From the NCBI GenBank assembly GCA_012511085.1, contig JAAZGU010000166.1, positions 1 to 7,368 on the forward strand: 7,368 bases of DNA. Reading direction: 5' to 3'. The number at the start of each line of letters is the position of its first letter. Positions within the stretch are counted from its first letter, which is position 1. The position numbers and the translations under genes are program-made. A model generated the notes under the pieces. That model was given only the letters and a program-made list of their open reading frames with translations. It had not been told where the DNA came from and did no database searches. Shown piece after piece: positions 5,062 through 7,368 of this stretch. Origin of the DNA: Erysipelothrix sp. (GTDB taxonomy: Bacteria; Bacillota_I; Bacilli_A; Erysipelotrichales; Erysipelotrichaceae).

Positions 5062-6137
5062 TGATCCACCGCCTTTGATTTAGCATTTAAGAAAAAATAA
5101 CACGCCCCACTTGGATACTTAACATCACGACCCACACGACCACTGATTTGGATGAGGGAAGCCATATCAAACACTGGATGATCACCACCTAAGACAAGCA
5201 CATCAATGTTTGAAAATGTAACGCCGCGCTCCAGGATTGTTGTGCAGATTAAAAATTGAATTTCTAAATTAATGAAGGATTGTACAATCGCTTCTTTGTT
5301 TTCACTGCGTGAGGTTAAAACCTTGATGTGGAAAAGTTTACCGTAAAGCTGTGCACTTTTAATAGTTGGTACAAAAATAAGGGTTTGTTTTGTTTGACGG
5401 GCCAATAACCTTACAACCTTTAAAATCATGAACCACTTGCTGCAGATGGTAATTATAGGTTCACACAAAGGATGGTGATGCGGACGCACGTATAATTGCA
5501 CGTGCGCAAGTTTTTTATTTTTAACTTGTGCCAGCATAGCAACACTGGGCGTTGCCGTTAAATAAATGATACGCCCCAACACCGCATTTTCAACAAAACG
5601 TGCCAACATGGGATTATCTTTGTAAGGAAAGGCATCGGGTTCATCCAAGATGAGAAGATCCACTTTTTGATAATATCGAAACAACTGATGCGTTGTGCAC
5701 ACAATCAAATCACCATCGACTTGCTCAGTGTGCCCTTCACAGACACCCACAACATTGAGTGCTTTAAATATGTGCTGCAGGCGCGCTTGCAACTGCAACA
5801 CCACTTGTTTCCGTGGGATAGCCCACACGACTTTTTGACCTTGCAACAACGCAGTTTTAATGCTCTTTAAAACCAATTCACTTTTACCGGCACCACATAC
5901 AGCTTCCACCAAGACATCCTGATGTTTGATATGATTAGATATGGCGACACTTGCGCGCTGTTGCGCAGGTGTTAAATCAAAACTTAGCTCATACTCGCTT
6001 TCGTGCATCGATAAGTGGCGCTTTTGTAAATCGAGTTCCATTTGATGAATGAAACTGATGCAGATACGACAACGCCAGCTGCCTTTAAAATTAAAAAAAG
6101 CATGCTTGTTTTGATTTCCACAAAAATGACATTCCAT
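5013..6137 (-). CDS. comFA: Competence helicase/ATPase ComFA
   Basis: ComFA is a cytoplasmic superfamily 2 ATPase thought to help pull single-stranded DNA through ComEC during transformation. The 374-residue protein opens with the family's four-cysteine zinc finger (Cys3, Cys6, Cys23, Cys26). Helicase motifs follow: TPAQ (56-59), Walker A AVCGAGKS (79-86), AIPRKQV (106-112), Walker B DEPD (165-168, within LLILDEPDAFPY where DEVD is more usual), TATP (194-197), TTILERGVTFSN (near 298-309) and motif VI QISGRVGRD (330-338). It is shorter than the roughly 460-residue Bacillus protein, mainly at the N-terminus, but all motifs are present. The ATG is preceded by a near-perfect SD, AAGGGGGTG, at 7 bases, which is also part of the terminator hairpin of the upstream unit. 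I see no good promoter just upstream. The 3' end overlaps comFC by 49 bases, so the two are one operon. Confidence 0.95.
   Translation of the reverse strand: MECHFCGNQNKHAFFNFKGSWRCRICISFIHQMELDLQKRHLSMHESEYELSFDLTPAQQRASVAISNHIKHQDVLVEAVCGAGKSELVLKSIKTALLQGQKVVWAIPRKQVVLQLQARLQHIFKALNVVGVCEGHTEQVDGDLIVCTTHQLFRYYQKVDLLILDEPDAFPYKDNPMLARFVENAVLGRIIYLTATPSVAMLAQVKNKKLAHVQLYVRPHHHPLCEPIITICSKWFMILKVVRLLARQTKQTLIFVPTIKSAQLYGKLFHIKVLTSRSENKEAIVQSFINLEIQFLICTTILERGVTFSNIDVLVLGGDHPVFDMASLIQISGRVGRDVKYPSGACYFFLNAKSKAVDQCLTYIKTANSYVCGV
5067..5075 (-). promoter_or_regulatory. Ribosome binding site of comFC inside comFA
   Basis: AAGGCGGTG differs from the ideal AAGGAGGTG by one base and is 5 bases before the ATG at 5059-5061. 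It lies inside the comFA reading frame and settles the long 49-base overlap as real. Confidence 0.75.
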
Positions 6138-6139
6138 TT

Positions 6140-6175
6140 AAAAACACCCCCTTTACACTATGTAAAAGGGGTGTT
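6140..6175 (-). terminator. Rho-independent terminator of the htpG-HAD unit
   Basis: On the minus strand AACACCCC (6168-6175) pairs with GGGGTGTT (6143-6150). After one mismatch (6167/6151), TTTACA/TGTAAA (6161-6166 / 6152-6157) extends the stem to 14 pairs with a 3-base loop. Five T residues follow (6140-6144). It starts 6 bases after the HAD stop. There is no T-run on the plus side, so it works only in the minus direction. The 3' arm contains the comFA ribosome binding site. Confidence 0.85.
6145..6153 (-). promoter_or_regulatory. Ribosome binding site of comFA, within the terminator stem
   Basis: AAGGGGGTG matches the 16S tail complement AAGGAGGTG except for one G that can still form a G-U pair. 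It is 7 bases before the comFA ATG. All but one of its nine bases (6151) are paired in the terminator hairpin, so it would be hidden in any transcript that reads through from the HAD gene. Confidence 0.75.
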
Positions 6176-6180
6176 GATTC

Positions 6181-6732
6181 CTACCACGGCTTCAGTTTGT
6201 CTTTTTTCACAAGCACCGCTTCTTTCGCGAGCTTGGCCATGGGATCATCGCTGTATGAATCTGAATAAAACATATCGATGGCTTCCACATCGTAATGTTC
6301 TTGAAAGCGCACTGGCTTTTCTTCACCGTAACAGTTAGGTCTTAAATTTTCACCTGTCTTTTTATCAACCTCAGAAGCAATTAGGTGCACACCCAATTGG
6401 TCACACATGGGTTGCAGAAGAAAGGTTGGGGATGCGGATATAATCACATCGTCATCCGCACGTTGCTTTAAATACCAGAGTTGAATGTTGTCATCGTGTT
6501 TTTCCCAAAACTCAGCAACACGTTCATCGATGTCTGGAATGCCTTGAAAGTAGGTGTAGATGATATCTTTCATTTGTGTTTTGTCAATGCGCCGCAAGAC
6601 ATACTGAACAAAAGCCCACAATTGCCTGGGGATGTAGCGCATCAAGGACGGTTGTTTCTTATAATTAAACAAGAAAAAGTGCTTTGAACTGTCGCCATCA
6701 TAAATTGTTTTATCAAAATCATAAACGTTCAT
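6181..6732 (-). CDS. HAD-IB family phosphatase, substrate unknown
   Basis: This 183-residue cytosolic protein has all four haloacid dehalogenase motifs: motif I DFDKT (5-9; nucleophile Asp5, acid/base Asp7), motif II in IISASP (97-102, Ser99 or Ser101), motif III Lys139 in GEEKPVRF, and motif IV SDSYSDDP (157-164). A helical cap segment lies between motifs I and II, as in the SerB-like IB subgroup. Substrates in this subgroup include phosphoserine and lipid phosphates and cannot be chosen here. An upstream in-frame ATG at 6759 would overlap htpG by 17 bases. I prefer the ATG at 6730-6732, because AAAGG (6740-6744) is 7 bases before it, and the family begins within a few residues of the DxD motif. 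The gene follows htpG by 10 bases, its ribosome site overlaps the htpG stop, and the pair ends at the hairpin terminator. Confidence 0.88.
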   Translation of the reverse strand: MNVYDFDKTIYDGDSSKHFFLFNYKKQPSLMRYIPRQLWAFVQYVLRRIDKTQMKDIIYTYFQGIPDIDERVAEFWEKHDDNIQLWYLKQRADDDVIISASPTFLLQPMCDQLGVHLIASEVDKKTGENLRPNCYGEEKPVRFQEHYDVEAIDMFYSDSYSDDPMAKLAKEAVLVKKDKLKPW

Positions 6733-6742
6733 GTTCTTACCT

Positions 6743-7368
6743 TTATTTACGGTACGCACTGATCATTAAATCGGATAGTTTGCGTGAAAATTCCATTGGG
6801 TTTTCAATCGGTAACCCTTCCATCAGACACGCTTGATCATATAAAATCCAAGCGGCATCTTCAATCTTATCAGGATCATTTTTGACCACTTCACTGAGGG
6901 TGTCAAGTAGTGGATGCTCCGGATTAAGCTCGAGAATGCGTGTGGCTTTCATTGAAGCTTCCGCATCAGGCATTTGTGCTAGCACTTTTTCCATTTCAAA
7001 GGATAACCCTTCATCGCTGACCAAACAAACCGGATGGTTCTTTAAACGTGTTGATAAGCGTACATCGCTCACCACATCCTTTAAGACTTCTTTAATGGCA
7101 TCAAAGACATCTTTGGTGCTTTCTTCTTTTTGTTTGACCGCTTCTTTCTCTTCCTCACTCATGAGATCCAAATCACCTTGAGTGATGGACTTGAAAGGCT
7201 TCTCCTTGTAGTTCTGCATGATTTGGATGACAAACTCATCGACGTCATCCGTTAAATATAAAATCTCATAGCCTTTTTCTTTAACACGCTCGCTTTGTGG
7301 AATTGCCTCACACTTTTCAATCGACTCTCCGGAAACAAAGTAAATTTCTTTTTGATCCTCTGGCATGC
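6743..7368 (-). CDS. htpG: Molecular chaperone HtpG (Hsp90), C-terminal part
   Basis: The reading frame is open to the right edge, so only the last 208 or so of about 610-640 residues are present. The visible part matches the end of the middle domain and the whole C-terminal dimerisation domain of HtpG. It shows MPEDQKEIYFVSGES, then SERVKEKGYEILYLTDDVDEF, FKSITQGDLDL, and later VSDVRLSTRLKNHPVCLVSDEG with the ILELNPEHPLLDTL motif that is nearly constant in bacterial Hsp90. HtpG is a cytosolic ATP-driven chaperone working as a dimer; its ATP-binding N-domain lies outside the window. The frame shows no damage. It is followed closely by the HAD phosphatase gene and very likely shares its transcript. 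The Met at 7364-7366 is internal, not a start. Confidence 0.95.
   Translation of the reverse strand, partial: MPEDQKEIYFVSGESIEKCEAIPQSERVKEKGYEILYLTDDVDEFVIQIMQNYKEKPFKSITQGDLDLMSEEEKEAVKQKEESTKDVFDAIKEVLKDVVSDVRLSTRLKNHPVCLVSDEGLSFEMEKVLAQMPDAEASMKATRILELNPEHPLLDTLSEVVKNDPDKIEDAAWILYDQACLMEGLPIENPMEFSRKLSDLMISAYRK

Noticed and set aside
5485..5506. Inverted repeat CGCACGT / ACGTGCG with an 8-base loop
   Set aside because: It is inside comFA where it encodes the HVQLYVRPHH stretch; there is no T-run, gene boundary or repeat partner, so coding use explains it.
6181..6200. Streptococcal competence-sigma (cin-box-like) motif upstream of comFA, TAGGAATC
   Set aside because: It matches TACGAATA at only 6 of 8 positions, is built from the HAD stop codon region, and the organism shows no sign of being a streptococcus.
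6743..6759. HAD gene start at the ATG at 6759, overlapping htpG by 17 bases
   Set aside because: The ribosome site AAAGG is well placed for the ATG at 6730-6732, and the extra nine residues are atypical before the DxD motif of this family.

Overview
The window comes from a low-GC Gram-positive bacterium. The gene set (feoA/feoB with a FeoB-associated Cys protein, a comFA/comFC pair, htpG), the AT-rich intergenic DNA, the strong AAGG-type Shine-Dalgarno (SD) sites and the TRTGnTATAAT promoters all fit Bacillota. TGA is a normal stop here (feoA, feoB and the small Cys protein end on it), so the mycoplasma code is not in use. An Erysipelotrichia-like or neighbouring lineage is my guess from the general feel of the proteins, not a demonstrated placement.

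Every gene I can support is on the minus strand, so transcription runs from right to left. From the right edge: the C-terminal third of htpG (6743-7368, cut by the window) is followed 10 bases later by a small HAD phosphatase (6181-6732). A strong hairpin terminator (6140-6175) ends that unit. Its 3' arm also contains the SD of comFA (5013-6137). comFA overlaps comFC (4402-5061) by 49 bases; together they encode the cytoplasmic ATPase and the phosphoribosyltransferase-like partner used in DNA uptake. A beta-propeller lactonase (3407-4378) has its own extended -10 promoter buried in the last codons of comFC. A 121-residue three-helix membrane protein of unknown function (2987-3352) also has its own extended -10 promoter.

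The left third is a ferrous-iron uptake operon: feoA (2607-2837), feoB (604-2610), a FeoB-associated CxxC membrane protein (409-600) and a stand-alone Smr-domain protein (198-425), all overlapping or spaced by a few bases. Upstream of feoA there is a TTGACA promoter, an inverted repeat around its -10, a TGTGA-N6-TCACA palindrome of the Crp/Fnr type, and an outer inverted repeat with a T-run that may terminate the upstream gene. Positions 1-197 hold no gene I can support, but contain an 11-bp imperfect inverted repeat with nested pairing.

I do not see an undescribed defence or mobile system. The points most worth a second look are regulatory: the terminator/SD overlap at comFA, the palindrome in front of feoA, the Smr gene as last member of the feo operon, and a short sequence repeated near gene ends.
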